From Liopterus haemorrhoidalis (Eukaryota > Arthropoda > Insecta > Coleoptera > Dytiscidae): 64,000 nt of DNA. Position 1 is the first letter of the stretch; the number at the start of each line of letters is the position of its first letter. The translations under genes and the position numbers were made by a program. The notes under the pieces were generated by a model that was not told the DNA's origin, made no database searches, and saw only the letters and a list, made by a program, of their open reading frames with translations. Of this stretch, positions 1 to 13,800 are shown piece by piece. The stretch covers positions 65,047,379 through 65,111,378 of the forward strand of contig OZ020615.1 in the NCBI GenBank assembly GCA_963971575.1. The letters are read 5' to 3'.

Positions 1-216
1 ATTGTATAGCAACTATTACTTCAAAATTACGCAATAGAAAGTTATAGTGCACATGAACTATAGTAATCCTGGAAACGGTTTTTTGGAACCGGTACCGGTT
101 CCGGGAAGGTAAAAATTATATAAATTTGTCTCAAAATTCTATAGTAATTTTGATACAAAAAAATACAGTGGTACTACGACTTAGAAACTTAATTCCTTCC
201 TGACCGAGGTTCGTAT

Positions 217-645
217 CTGATCAAAAATTCCTGTTGTACTATTCCGGTTCACACAAATGTACATTACTTAGAATTTTTTCAGATTTTTAGTTTAATCCAT
301 CTAGGCTACAGGTGTGGGACAAAAACTTTTTTGCACAATTTTGACAAAAATCCCGTTATAATAATTTATTTTGCAAAAATAAAATTTTGATCGTTAATCC
401 ACGTACTAAGGACTTTCATTTGATACCCTACTCAGAAAAAAACAAACAAATTAATTTTTTTTTCGATTAGTAGATATTTGTTTATAGTTTTAGGGGGAAA
501 TGTTTTTTAGATGTTTTAGTATTTTTCTTGCGGGCGGGTCAAAGAGTTGTATAAGCTTTCCAAATTTCAACAGACAGACAGACAGACAGACGACAAAATG
601 ATGGTATAAGGGTTTTTTGGTCATACCTACAAAATCCTAAAAAGG
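217..645. repeat. tRNA-like repeat element, right part of a copy
   Basis: From GATCAAAAATTCCTGTTGTA to the right terminus GGTCATACCTACAAAATCCTAAAA, with an internal (CAGA)n stretch at 570-591. It matches the longer copies at 26725 and 42965. Confidence 0.75.
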
Positions 646-729
646 GGACAGACTAACATTTCATCGACTCTGAGCCTTTTTATGGACTGTCTTTTTTAGT
701 TTTTTTTTGCCGCAAATGTCATGACATAC

Positions 730-980
730 CAGGGTGACCATTATCTTAAGAAGGCAATGCGGGACGGAGCAAAAAAAAAGGTCTTCATCTCCCAAATCCA
801 AGTGAAAAGCAAAAAAAAGGTCCTCACCTCCCAAATCCAATTGAAGAGCAAAAAAAAAGGTCCTCATCTCCCAAAATCCAAGTGAAGAGCAAAAAAAAGG
901 TCCTCACCTCCCAAATCCAAGTGAAGAGCAAAAAAAAGGTCCTCATCTCCCAAATCCAAATGCGGGACAAAATGTTAAAA
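730..980. mobile_element. hAT-like MITE of the GGGTGACCA family carrying five 40-bp tandem units
   Basis: Left end CAGGGTGACCATT; five units of about 39-41 bp (GCAAAAAAAAGGTCCTCAYC...) at about 769-960; then GCGGGACAAAATG. TGACATAC occurs on both sides (722-729, 981-988), but this motif occurs a third time nearby and the right inverted terminus is missing, so the right boundary is uncertain. Confidence 0.6.
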
Positions 981-1087
981 TGACATACTATGACATACGA
1001 ACAGTTTTCAACTATTTTCTATGAGAATGAAAGATTTTTATTATTTAATTTTGTGTAACATGTAATAAATACTAATTCGGCGCGCTT

Positions 1088-1262
1088 ACACGGCAAGGCG
1101 TTTTAACATTTAATACTAAATTTATTCCACTCTCATAGAAATTAGTTGAAAAATGTACGTATCTCATGAAAATGTTTGTAAATTCAAAGTATTTCTATGA
1201 AATAGGTAATATTTTGAAGATGACACTAACTTAATATTAAATGTTAAAACGGCTTGCCATAA
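1088..1262. mobile_element. Short MITE with about 28-bp imperfect inverted ends
   Basis: CGGCAAGGCGTTTTAACATT at 1091 pairs with AATGTTAAAACGGCTTGCC ending at 1259. It lies about 550 bp upstream of the rootletin start codon, so it may sit in the promoter region. Confidence 0.6.
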
Positions 1263-1462
1263 TGTTCTATACATATATAGTTTCATGTCACTTTCAGGTA
1301 TGGAATTTGTCAAATAGCCACCTAGTTAATAAAATTGATAAGGTGTTCATTAATAATTTCGCGAATAATAGAACTAGGAGACGCCTGACACCTTTGTTAT
1401 ATATTCACATATCAACTTCTTACAACTACAAATTTTAGCAGTCTCTCTTCATATGTAGACAT

Positions 1463-1811
1463 TGTTAAAATCTACATTTCTAAGCAGCGCAAGTAGCCAT
1501 CGTTGCTGTTCGTCAAAAATACCAAAACACTAAATAGATAGTAATATTTATTTCGCTAAATAAATTTACAAGATCAGAAATCGTAATTTTTCTAATCTTG
1601 TGATAGAAATGCATTTGTTGTTGCGTGACAGGATCGTTGTGTGGGTGGTGTGAGGGCGATGGCGGGGACGAGGGCGGTTAGTCTTGATTGGGGTGAGCTG
1701 GGCAGGCTGTCGGCGGGCTCGCGACGCCCTATCTGCAGCCCAACAGACGCAGACGACGCTCTTCCTCGAGCCCTGCTGCACGCCCGAACAATCCACACGC
1801 CCGAACACACC
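1463..1811 (+). promoter_or_regulatory. Probable promoter and 5' UTR of rootletin
   Basis: A locally GC-rich, CpG-containing block at about 1625-1811 lies directly before the rootletin start codon, in otherwise AT-rich DNA. This is inferred to be the transcription start region and 5' UTR. No clear TATA box was seen, and the exact start cannot be placed without transcript data. Confidence 0.45.
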
Positions 1812-4800
1812 ATGTCACGAGTAAGTCATTCTTTTACTTTTTGCACGTTCAACTACTGACTTGGTAACTTAAATATCTACTTTATAAATTCATACTTTGC
1901 ATGCATGCCAGATATTTAAAAGCATTACAACAACATTTTATTAAATGGAGTATTAAATAAATTACATAGTATTATTAATTTGTTAATCAGTTATGTCTAA
2001 TTGTAAAAAGTTTTTACTGTAATTTTGACAATACGAATTACACAGAAAAACGTATCTCTTATCACCCATTAGCCGGCCCAAAAATTTACGAGGGTCGGTG
2101 CAAGATATCCGTGCGGGGCCTATATTAATTTAATTTTTTTAGTTTTTGGATAATATGCGGAGTTAAATACACAATTGGATGGCTGGTGTATGGAGCGCTG
2201 CATTTATTTTTCCTGAAATGCTTTTTCTACAAAAATCAGTGTAGAAATCTAAAGGCGCGGGGCCTCAGTAGACGCGGGGCCCGATGCGGGTGCACCGTCT
2301 GCACCGCCTTTCGGCCGGCTCTGCTCTTATCATTTGTCACATATTTTTTCGAGATTGAAATACATTTAACTCGTTCAATGCTCATTTATTTTACTCCAAA
2401 TAAAAACAGATGCCAGGGCCGATTCAAGTTTTCGTAGGTCCTAGACCAGTGTTTCTCAACTGGTGGTCCGCGGACCACCAGTGGTCCCCAGAAAAATTTT
2501 AATGGTCCGCGAAAGTTTTAGTGTTTTTATTAGTTGTTTAAAAAAAAATTATGCACATTTTTTATGTAAATAATTTATATTTTGTTTGTTTTATGTAAAC
2601 TTTCTGTGATTTTCTACAAATAAAATAAATGTATTTAGTAGCACATTAAATATATTTGTTTTCTTGCAAAAACTGAACCAACAATTATTATTAGTGGTCC
2701 ACGTTAGAAAATTATATATTATACTGGTCCGCGGTGCGTTTTTTGTTGAGAAACACTGTCCTAGACATTCTTGTATTTGAATCCCCCACTTGCCCGTATG
2801 TACCAGCAGGGACAAACAGACATCATTCCAAAAACGACATCGATGAATCCCAAAACGTAATCTATTAAATACTGTACAATCTATTATTATTAAAATTTTA
2901 GTTTAACAATTTATGTAGAAGAAGATATAAAACATCTTTATTTTGTATGATGAGGAAGTAATGGGATTCGGACTGGTCAGAAATTAAAATTAATACAATA
3001 TTTTAACTTCGCTAACGTTTTGATTTATTTTTAAATCTTCATCAGAGCTAGAATAAAAAATGTAGTTATAATTTTACATTTAAAATTTTTAATTTAACTT
3101 CTTTTTTAATTTAGTTGTAATTTGATATTGATTATATTTTGTAAAATTAACTTCATTAACTTTATATTGGGAAAAAATAAACTGTATCACAAATTATAGC
3201 TATATTTTTTATTCTAGCTCTGATGAAGATTTAAAAATAAATCGAAACGTTAGCGAAGTTAAAATATTGTTTTAATTTTAATTTCTGACCAGTCCGAACC
3301 CCATTACTTCCTCATCATATTATGTTTTACGGACGTAACCAAATAAATAAATAAAATAAATAATTCAAGATCTTTATTTTGTGTTTTTCCCAATTCCTGT
3401 TTTTTTTTTTTTTGTTAATTCATTAAGGCGCGATTTTTTTTTAAAGAGAACTGTCAAAAAAAAAATTTTTATTTGTTGTAATCGTCATTTGTACATATTT
3501 TTAAAATTTTTAATGTTCATATTTTTCACTACCCGAACATGTATATTATGGCAGTGGCGGACTGTTTCTTTGATTTAAGCGGAACTAGATTTTAAAAATT
3601 ATTAACTTCTAACGTTTATATAAGATTTTTGATCATTTGGTTTAGCAAAAGTCCAGTTCAATCCTTAAAAAGTGAGCTCGTGGTTACTTAAAAACATAAA
3701 AATTCTATTTAGTATACATTGTTCCCATTTTTACTTCATAAGAAATAATATTGTTTTCGCGATAAATTAATAGCAAAAAATGTTCAAAACTTAATTTTTA
3801 ATGTTGACAATGTAATACACTTGTAAAAAATATCTGCCCACATGATCTAGACACGTAGGGGTCTAACCACGTGGTGAGTAACACTTCAATGGACACTTAC
3901 AACACTCACTAACTCACTATTCACTGATGAATTAATAATGACGCAAAGCTAACAAGGGGATGAAAGCAAAACACATATGGGGAATACTTTGTTAAAATTG
4001 TTTTTGTAAATGTGTCTATAATTCGCTAATCAATCCATTTAATTTATAGTTAAGTTGTAACCAAATTGGGCGGATTTTATCTAAATATAAAATAGGTGAT
4101 ATAATTTAATGTCGAAAAATTAACTTTGTGAAAATGTTCTATATTTAATAATGGTTGAAATAAAAACCATTGTAAATTTTCACTATTATTATTTAATAAC
4201 TGCTGACTAGTTTCGGCTTTCGCCATTTTCAAAGCAATGAACTAACCCAGCAAACATTTTTATACGGGCCAGTACTGGTAAAGCACATACTCCCCGGCAT
4301 TGAAAGTAATGGGCCAGTACCCCGGTGTCCCCGGGGCCGTTACTGGCCCATTGATGTATCAGTTGCTGGCCCAGCAACGGTAAAGTGCAAAATAATCGCA
4401 TTAGTTGCAAGATTTATTTCTGATGGTTTTAAGTAAAAAGTATGAGTGAAGAAGAGTGCTTATAAAATGCTGGTAAAGTACTTCGTATAGGCGGAATGCG
4501 AAATACAAATGTGAAGTACATTATTAATACTGGCGTTGCACTTACTTTTGGTGTCAGTAATTTACCAGCATAAAAGCAGTTTGCCAGCATTCGGCCGTTA
4601 GTTGATGTTTGCTGGGAAGTTACAAATATTACAACTTAACACGTTCGCGGACAGTTTTGTACAATGAGATGTACCCAAAATGTCCCTTTTTTAGATTTTT
4701 GTTTATAATAGGACATTTACTGTGTTTGGTATGTTCCTGATAGGACAGTTTATACTAGTTTTTATATACTAAAATGGAATTAAAACCTGCCCCAGCCGTC

Positions 4801-7800
4801 ATTTGTATATTTGAACAAAAAAGAAGGACGATTTAGACCGTCATGACCTGAGCTAGGAAAAATATTCGACGGCTATAGCCGTACTGTCCGCGAACGTGTT
4901 AAATACTATTTACAGGTAAGAATTCAATGATTATAATCCTATGAGAGGGGAGGTAGGCAAGTCGATCATCTCACGAAGGGTTTTCCTTGTTTGTGCAATT
5001 TCATAATCTCGTGCGCATCCAATAATTTTAATTTGGGACCTTTTAGATTATTCACTCAGGACCAAAAGGTCCCAAATTATATATAGTTTTCGTATATGAC
5101 TGTAAGTGAAAAACATGATTGAGTATACGATGTTATTATTGTTAACGAGAATGAAATGTATTTTAAGTATAATGTTGTTATCGTATTTGTTGTAATGCTT
5201 ATGTCTGGGACAGATTGTACTTTGCTCCCAAAGATTTAAAGGTCATCTCTCTGATCTGATGTTCCGGCAAATACGGATATTTATCTCACAAATTGCTCTT
5301 AGTCACTTTTTCAAAAAATATATTGAAACTTTAACAGGTTCCGGACCTGCTGCTTCAAGTTCTGAGGGGATTCCGCTTCAGTTTATACGTTCGTCTTCGA
5401 ATTTATAAATTCGTGAATTTAGAAATTCTGATGGGGCTTCATAAACTAATGCCAGGACCCTTTTTACCGACCGCCAACATATGTAAGGGAGGTATTGTGA
5501 TCATACCGATTTTCACAATTCGAGATTTCGATGGATCTCCACGAATTGAGGTCCCTACATAACGTTTTACTATTTTTAGCATGATGTCTGTCGGTTTGTC
5601 TGTCCGACTGTCAGTCTGTCCGTCTGTCTGTCTGCCTGTCTGTCCGTCCGTCTGTCTGTGTACACGTGCAGAGCAAATTCGACTAAAAGGATTTTTATGA
5701 AACCTCATATTTAAGCTTTTGACATCAATGGCACGAGTTGATAAAATTTTGGTAAAAATCGGACTAGAAATGGGAGTTTACTCGTGTCGATTTTAAGATT
5801 TTTGCGAATATTTCATAACAGATAACAAAATATTTCGAAAAAAATTATTGAACGAAAGTTGCTACAAAAGCAATAATTAACGAAATTTTTTCTAAATATC
5901 TATTTTTTCATACTTTATGTAACGTTTCCATAGCAGTGGCGCAGTCAGTGCCCCCCCCCCCTATGAAGGAAGGAAATAAAAATAAAAACACACAAACTGA
6001 GATGAGGACCTTTTTTGTAGCTCGTCACGTATATTTTAGAAGTGAGGACCTTTTTCTTTTATGTCATCAGTTTGGATTTCCGAAGCGAAGACCTTTTATT
6101 TTAGATTATCACTTAAAATTTAGAAGTGTTAAATAATTTTGTCTTCCGCCCCCCCCCCGCCCCCAACAAAATTTTCTGAGTGCGCCACTGTTCCATGGTC
6201 ATGATAAATAATATCTCTATTCGAAAATATTAGGCCAAGTTACTTTTACTCTGCTGCTAGAATGTATTTTATACAAGTACTTTGTGATGGCGGTCGATCT
6301 TGTGGTGGCCACAGCTGATTTTTATTTCATTTCTTTGTACTTCTTTCGGTGTCCCTCTCTTTCTTCCTATTCTCATTCCGGTTTCCCTCCCCAATCTCCC
6401 TCCTTCTTGCCTCCAGTTCTCTCGACCATCTTTCTCCCTTGTCTTCATTTCATCTCATCAGTTCATTCATCTCTTCCTCCCAGACTGTCATATCTCTGAA
6501 TCTTTTCGCTAAATGCTCCAAGGTTTCTTCTTATTCCATAAAAAGTCAAATCTAAGTGATGAGCAAAAAAAAACAGCATCGAAGTAATGAGCAGTACAAA
6601 AGGAAATCGAAAATGAAGTTAAATAATTTTTATTTTATCGTAGAATTCCCAGTTATATCTTGGGGTAATGTGTAGTCTTTTGTGGGTCGAATTCTAAAAA
6701 TGTTTCAACAATTTAAACTTTTTCGATAAAAAGGAAAGTGTCATTTTCGTGAGAAATGTAATGTTTGGGAAGATCCCAATATGAGATGTGTGGGAAAGCA
6801 CTGACTGTCTTTCCGCTATTCATTTCTATTGATTGTGCCAAGCTGTGATCTACCGGAGCCGAGTCCGGGGTTCGACTCCCGGAGTCAATGACTGACAATC
6901 CAGTTACGCAACACGGAAATACAACGAACGATTGAAAACTCACTTTAGACCCCACTATATTACTATTCGCATCATAAAACCGGTTATAATATTAAAATTA
7001 GTTTTGTTATACACTTATATGCATGGTGTCATCTATATTCGTAATTATGTTGCAAAATGCGCTTATAACGAAACAGCGCATTTAGGGCTAAATTTCGAAA
7101 CTAGGGAAGATAATATAATTGTATACAATACTGGGCAAAGGACCTGCGAATATATATAATACTTACTCCCTGATGCGCATAATTTTTTGACCTGCATATA
7201 GGAAAAAAACAAGACAAAAAGTATATCCCTTGAATATTTTAAACATTTTTTTTTATGGTAAATGTATCCATTGAAAGCTACTAATGCGGGGATAAACAAA
7301 CATAAAAAATTGATGTGAAGTGTGAATTATCACACATTGCAGGGTTTCGCAGGTATATAATAAGTGAAGGCGGCATGCTGAGTGTGTAGGACAAATTTTG
7401 CTTTATAGTTAGGGTGACCATTCGTCCCGCTTTTTGCGAGACTGTCCCGCATTAAGACAAGTCCCGCAAAAGTCCCGCATTGTAACATTTGATTTCTTAA
7501 GTTTTTGAAATTTGAAATTTATTGAAAAATACCACATTAGACTGTTGCCAGTCTGAGCGTGGCTCATCGATACAACAATATATAATATTTTCTGAATACA
7601 ATTGATTGATTTTTTTTTTTATACAATTACAATACAATTATATAATTAATTTTTTATACAATACATATACAATTTATATAATTAATGTGTCACATTTACA
7701 AATTACTTTTGCAAAAGCGTTTCGCCCATTTATTATATCTGATGTTCGTTCTGTCCAATTCTATACCTACACTTTGCAAAAATGCTTGAAAATTATTATG

Positions 7801-10800
7801 TAGTGTGGGAATTAAATATACAAAGTACTTCTGACCAATATTTTTATACATTTTAGGTGCCTTGGCCACTGATTTATTTCTGGTTCTGTAATCATGTGTG
7901 AAATATGTAATCTCTTGAGGATATTTTTTAATGTATTTCAATATTGTTAAGGCATATATTTGATTTATATTTAAAACCGGTGAATCTTTGAACAATCTTT
8001 CAGTGGGGTAACGCATAGATTTTTTATGTATTAGTTTTAAGATAATTTTCTGTATTATTTTGATTTTTTGTAAATGCGTTTCAGCAGCGCCACCCCAAGC
8101 TATCAGCCCGTACGAAAGAAGAGATTGTACTAGTCCGTAATAAAATGTATATAAAATTTTAAGTGGCATAAAATCCCTCAGTTTTTTAAATAAATGAAAA
8201 GTTTTTCTAGCATTTTTGCAAAGGTACGATATATGCTCATCCCATCTCATATTTTTATCTATATATATTCCAAGATATTTGGTTTTTTCAGTTTTAAATA
8301 TTTTACAATCACATGTACAATTATTATCTACTATACAACTATCTATATGCAAAGTTAAATAATCAAAATTTGGTTGGGTATTGTTATATATAGAAAATGG
8401 TACAAACAATGTTTTCTTTTCATTTAGTGTCAGCACATTATTATTTAACCAAATTTTTATTAAACGCAAATCATGTTCCGCCATTTTTCTAACATCGTTC
8501 CAGGTATTGGCCTCTATACATAAAACTGTATCATCCGCGTATGCTATTAGTTTACCGTTTAGATGTGAAATATTTAATAAATCGTTAATATATATTAAAA
8601 ACAAGATCGGACCAAGTACAGTACCTTGAGGAACCCCACAGTTCATAATTTCACTGGAGCTTTTATTATTACCAATTACAACTTCTTGAGTTCTTTCTTG
8701 TAAATAATTATGAAATAATTGCAGAGCAACACCGCGTATACCGCAGATTTCAAGTTTTTGAAGCAAAATCGAATGATCCACCGTATCAAACGCTTTTGCT
8801 AAGTCTAGAAAAATAGCGCAAATAGATTTGGTTTTGTCTAATCCGGAATATACATATTTAGTCAACAAAGCAATAGCATCATCAGTTCCTTTGTTTTCTG
8901 TAAACCCAAATTGTTTATTAGAAATAATGTTGTGACTTGTCAAGAAGCTTACAAGTCTTTTTTTAATAATTTTTTCCAAGATTTTAGCAAAAGTACTGAT
9001 TAATGCTATTGGCCTGTAATTACATATACTATTGTGGTCTCCTGACTTGTAAATTGGTTTTACGAGAGCCTTTTTAAATGATTTTGGGAAGTAGCCTTCA
9101 ATTAAACATTTATTTATTATGTCAGTCAAAGGCGACACAACAGAATCACAAATATTTTTTAACATTTCTGACCTAATATTATCGTAACCAGGAGATTTTT
9201 TATTTTGTAATAGAACAATTAGTTCCTGTACCTCACTTGTATCTGTTGGAGTTAAAAATAGAGATTTGCTATTGGTTGGGATATTTTTTAACATTTCAGA
9301 CTGATCAAAATTGCTATAAGTTATTTTGGAGGCTAACGTTTCACTAACATTTACAAAATATTTGTTAAATTCATTTGCAATATCTTTTTCTTCATTAATT
9401 ATTTGATTATTAACTATTATATTTTTTATAACATGTTTAATTTTGCTGCTTTTGTTTAGCGATTCATTTGCTATTTTCCACAGTTCTCTATTATTGTGCA
9501 TATTGTCATTTATTTTGCGAGTGTAATAATCTTTTTTTACTGTTTTTATTAAATGAGTTATTTTATTTTTATATAATTCGTAACAATTCTTAATTTTAAT
9601 ATTATTGGGACTACGCAAAAATGCTTTCAGTTGTATTTGAGGAAATGAGGACCTTTTTTTCTTTTTTTTTTTTCTCTTCACTTGGATTTGGGAGGTGAGG
9701 ACCTTTTTTTGCTCTTCACTTGGATTTGGGAGGAGAGGAGTTTTTTTTTTGCTCTTCACTTAGATATGGCAGGGGAGGACCTTTTTTTTGCTCTTCACTT
9801 ATATTTGGAAAGTGACGACCTTTTGTTTTGCTTTGTCCCGCATTGCCTTCTTAAGAAAATGGTCACCCTATTTATAGTAATCACGGCAAAATGAACGATA
9901 TTTTTAAAATAATTTATCGTCTGTTAATCTAAGAGCTTTAAAAACAAATTTTATGTTAAAATATTTTTTTGTTAATTTTAATTCGAATACCTAATAGCAT
10001 TATTTAGGTTTCTAAATATGTGCAGTATTTTTTTTTTTTTTATATAGATAGGTTCATTAAGATTTTGAAAATTGCGCCTATGGCTTCCATTGGTTGTTTT
10101 AAATCATATGCTCTACCCCTCTGGTTTCGTTCATGACACATAGAATGGAAATATAATTCCAACAATTCCAATTGGTTATTAAATTTACGCTCTTAAAAAT
10201 TAAATGCAACATTTGCTAAAATATAACTAGAATTTTGACAAAATAATTTAAACAAAATAAAAATGAAAAAAAAAAACAAAAAATAAAATTGTCTCCTCTG
10301 CCCGGGAGCGAACCCTAGTATGCTGGGTAGCAAGCGAGCAAGCTAACCATTAGACCTGCATACGCCTTTTAATATAATGTGTTACATAACTATAACTTTT
10401 GTGCATCGTCAACCAAAAACACAAAAAATGCGGTATTTTCCGAAAACATAATCTGATCAAAAATTCCTGTTGTACTATTCCGGTTCACACCAATGTACAT
10501 TACTTAGAATTATTGCTACTTAATCAGTAATATGATGCAATTTAATCAGTAATTAGTGTATATTGCTTCTAATTGGTAAAAATGCGTTTGAATAACCCAG
10601 ATAACCTTTTAGTTGTACATATTTTTTTAAATGTATAATTAAATTTTGAAAAAGGAAATGCATGAAGGTTATGTTCAGTTAAATCATGCCCCTATTAACT
10701 GATCCAGTTCGGTATTCGTGATACCACCTTATAAAGTTTAAAATGTTTATCGCTGTTAGTTCCCATTTAATGAACGTCTAATTAAACAGTCTGGCCAAAG

Positions 10801-13800
10801 TTCTGCCAACATCTTAATTAATAAAACTTACTGTTGGATAAGTTTAGACTTTCATGATAAACATATTGAAATGTGTAAAAAATCTTATCACACGAATTCC
10901 TACATATTAGATTACTTTTATATTTAATAACTATTACTAAGGAAGTTCTTTTCTATTGAGAAGTGACATTACCTATAGAGGCGCTGTTGTCGCTTACAAA
11001 ATGGCGATTGGAATAGGATATTATTGACATTTGCCATTTGATACACAACAATTCACATTGCAGTTAATTTTCTGTTGCGATTTTAAAGACGTTTTATTAA
11101 AGTTTTCTTCACTTAAACACATACAAACAATGCAATTAAATGAGCCACATCCAACGAAATCCTATTCCGTTAAGTTCCAAATATTCCGCTAGGCGTCACT
11201 TCAGTTATTGTCAGTTCTCAATAAAACTATTTTAGGATTACAACTTTTTCATCATGGACCATTGTTAGCAGTTGTAATCGACCACAAAAAGTGTTTAAAC
11301 TTTTTTTTCGTTTGTCCAAGCATTAAGAGGTTTTATTTGTTACCCCACTCAATATAAAAAAAATCAGCTGTGGTCACCACAGGACCGATCGCCATCACAA
11401 AGTACTTGTATAAAATACATTCTAGCAACAGAGTAGAAATAACTTGGCCTATTATTTTCTAACAGAGATATTATTTATAATAACCATGAAAACGTTACAT
11501 ATAAGTATGAAAATTGAGGCCTTATTCGTTTTGCGTATTTTAAAATTATGACAAATTTTAATATGGCGTGATTTATAGAAATTTTCATCTACACATGGAC
11601 GTATCTCAAAAACGAAACGCGATAAAGACCTGCGGTTAAAATTTTTGAAATCTTGAGGTCCTAATTGACTTGTTGATCAACTTGTGCCATTGATGTCAAA
11701 AGCTTAAATATGAAGTTTCATAAAAATCCATTTAGCCGAATTTGCTCTGCACGTGTACACAGACAGACGGACGGACAGACAGACGGACAGACAGACCGAC
11801 ACACATCATGCTAAAAATAGTCAAAACGTTATATAGGGACCTCAATTCGTGGAGATCCATCGAAACCTCGAAATTTCAAAATCGGTATGTTCACAATACC
11901 TCCCTTATATATGTTGGCGGTCGGTAAAAATTATATTTATTTTTTCGTTAAATACATATTTGTTTATACATTTCCCGCAATATGCTTTTTTTGAAATCTC
12001 AATAGTTTCCCTATATGTGGGTCAAAGAGTTGTACAAGCATGCCAAATTTCAATGTTTTAGGACCAGGACCAACCGTTTAACCACAATTTCTACCAAACA
12101 GACAGACAGGCACAAATTGGTGTTATACGGGTTTTTTAGTCATACATACAAAATCCTAAAAATTAAATACTCGATATATATTTTTAAATAACAAACGAGG
12201 TATTTCAATATATATATTCAGTTATAAATATTCATTCTATTGAAAAATTGCATTAAAAAAACAACAATAATAATAAGCTACCTTAATGCTATATTAAATT
12301 TCCTTTTTAGTAAAAAATATACGATATTAATTTGAGAATATGTTTTATAATTATAAAGTTTTTTAATCATTTATCATATTTTCAATGGAATAAAAATTAT
12401 AATATAACCGTCTCTCCTTCAAAAGGTTAAAATTGTTGACTTTAGTTGTTTATGGTTTGTTTTTAATTTATCAGTGGATTGTGAAACACGTGAAAACGTG
12501 CTGCAAAAAACACAAATACGCGTGTCTTCTTTTCAAAAACATTTCACGGTAGAAAACTTTTATATTCTAAATAAAATCGTCAAATTATTGGTGGTTTCAT
12601 TAAATTGTATGAAATATGGTTAAATTCCTGTTCCTTCGATAAAAAAGTGCGGGTGGTACCTGGTACCGGGTTCCAACGTGCGTGAGCCAGCCCGGATTCC
12701 CGCACTGGAATGTTTTTACATTCCTGATAATGGCTCATTTAAATCATTTATGATTACAACATTAAACTGCCAAATTCCTGCCGAACACAAAATGGATTAC
12801 AGCTTATGAACCACTAATTTTCATTTAAATTACGTTAGAAATCATTATGTATGATTTATGAAACTAGTCATGTCATTACCTACAACTTATTTTTAATCAG
12901 TTAGTTACATTTTTTGGTGCACAACAACAATGGCTAATAACATTTTTAATTTATCAATTATTTTTGAAATTTTAAAAAATTCTAACCTAAAAACAATAAA
13001 ACTTATGAACGCAACCCGCTTTACGAAACGTAGTTTTAGTTGCTCACTTACCAAATTTTTATTTCAAATGCTATAATTTTCTCACAATTATAAATATTTT
13101 GGTCATACGTAACGTTGAAAACCTGTATTTAAAGAATATATATTTGTCATTACAGGTTCCAAGTAAAACAAGACCAACAGGAGCACCTGAAAGAAGAGTC
13201 CCTTCCAGAGTTCGCCCAAGACCAGCAGAGGTAGGTTTTACCCCTTCAATATATTTACATGCAACCTGCTTCACAAAATGTTATGTTGGTTATCTATACT
13301 GAACAAATCTAACAGCAATTTTTAATAACACAATTTGTTTAAAGATATATATGTATATAAAAAGCACACAATTATTATTAATCATAACTACCTTATCACC
13401 TTAAATAAAAAAACAACTTAAATCGCCTTTAGAGAAGAAATTGTCGTTTAAAGATGCACTTTTGTCACTTTTACAGCATATTCAAGAGAATATAAACATT
13501 TCAGAAGAAAAATAACTTAAAACTTAAACAAAATTGGAAATTTCAATATAAAACGTGAATTGATCTCTTACAATAGCTCCGCAGCGTTTATTAAATATGT
13601 AAAAATCATTATTTTATATGTGAATTTAAATAATATCCCTAAACAAATATGGTGTACGTATTTTTTATTTATTAAGATTTTATACATTTATTCCTGTAGT
13701 ATCTTTTATCCAATCTACGACATACGCAACATTTGAGTAAACTCCTGGATATTTTGGTTGAGCACAACCATATCCAAAAGAGACTACTCCAATTTGTAGT

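Larger units (their letters stand above)
7305..10514. repeat. tRNA-like repeat element split by the hAT-like insertion at 7410-9870
   Basis: The left terminus (GTGAAGTGTGAATTATCACAC, GCAGGGTTTCGCAGGTAT, 7310-7370) is separated from the body (9871-10514) by the hAT-like element. The body holds a tRNA-like segment on the minus strand at about 10300-10370 (A-box-like GTCTAATGGTTAGC, B-box-like GGTTCGCTCCC). The right end is lost. Confidence 0.75.

Noticed and set aside
85..102. The palindrome GGAACCGGTACCGGTTCC as a regulatory site
   Set aside because: It is an isolated 18-bp palindrome in repeat-rich DNA with no gene context, and similar GAACCG repeats occur in the hAT-like elements near 30321.
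769..965. Regularly spaced repeats that might suggest a CRISPR array
   Set aside because: The units abut each other without unique spacers, are A-rich, lie in a hAT-like MITE and in an insect genome. It is a minisatellite.
2591..2815. Minus-strand ORF over the hAT-like MITE (and its copy at 19043-19273)
   Set aside because: Both track the MITE sequence, cross its terminus, and show no similarity to a transposase.
6284..6555. Three overlapping Ser/Phe/Pro-rich plus-strand ORFs
   Set aside because: They are open because the tract is C+T-rich; all three frames are open at once and none shows conserved motifs or splice context.
9632..9759. Lys-rich N-terminal extension of the reverse transcriptase frame as part of the protein
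   Set aside because: It is read-through of the A-rich minisatellite of the host hAT-like element; the LINE homology starts near 9631.
10300..10370. True tRNA genes at the A-box/B-box sites (also 43440-43515, 16636-16698, 6865)
   Set aside because: No complete cloverleaf with acceptor stem could be drawn, A and B boxes are wrongly spaced in some, and two lie at the same place inside a dispersed repeat.
12640..12715. GC-rich stretch with AGTGCGGG/CCCGCACT inverted repeat as a MITE
   Set aside because: The inverted ends are only 8 bp, the span is about 70 bp, and no target duplication was seen.
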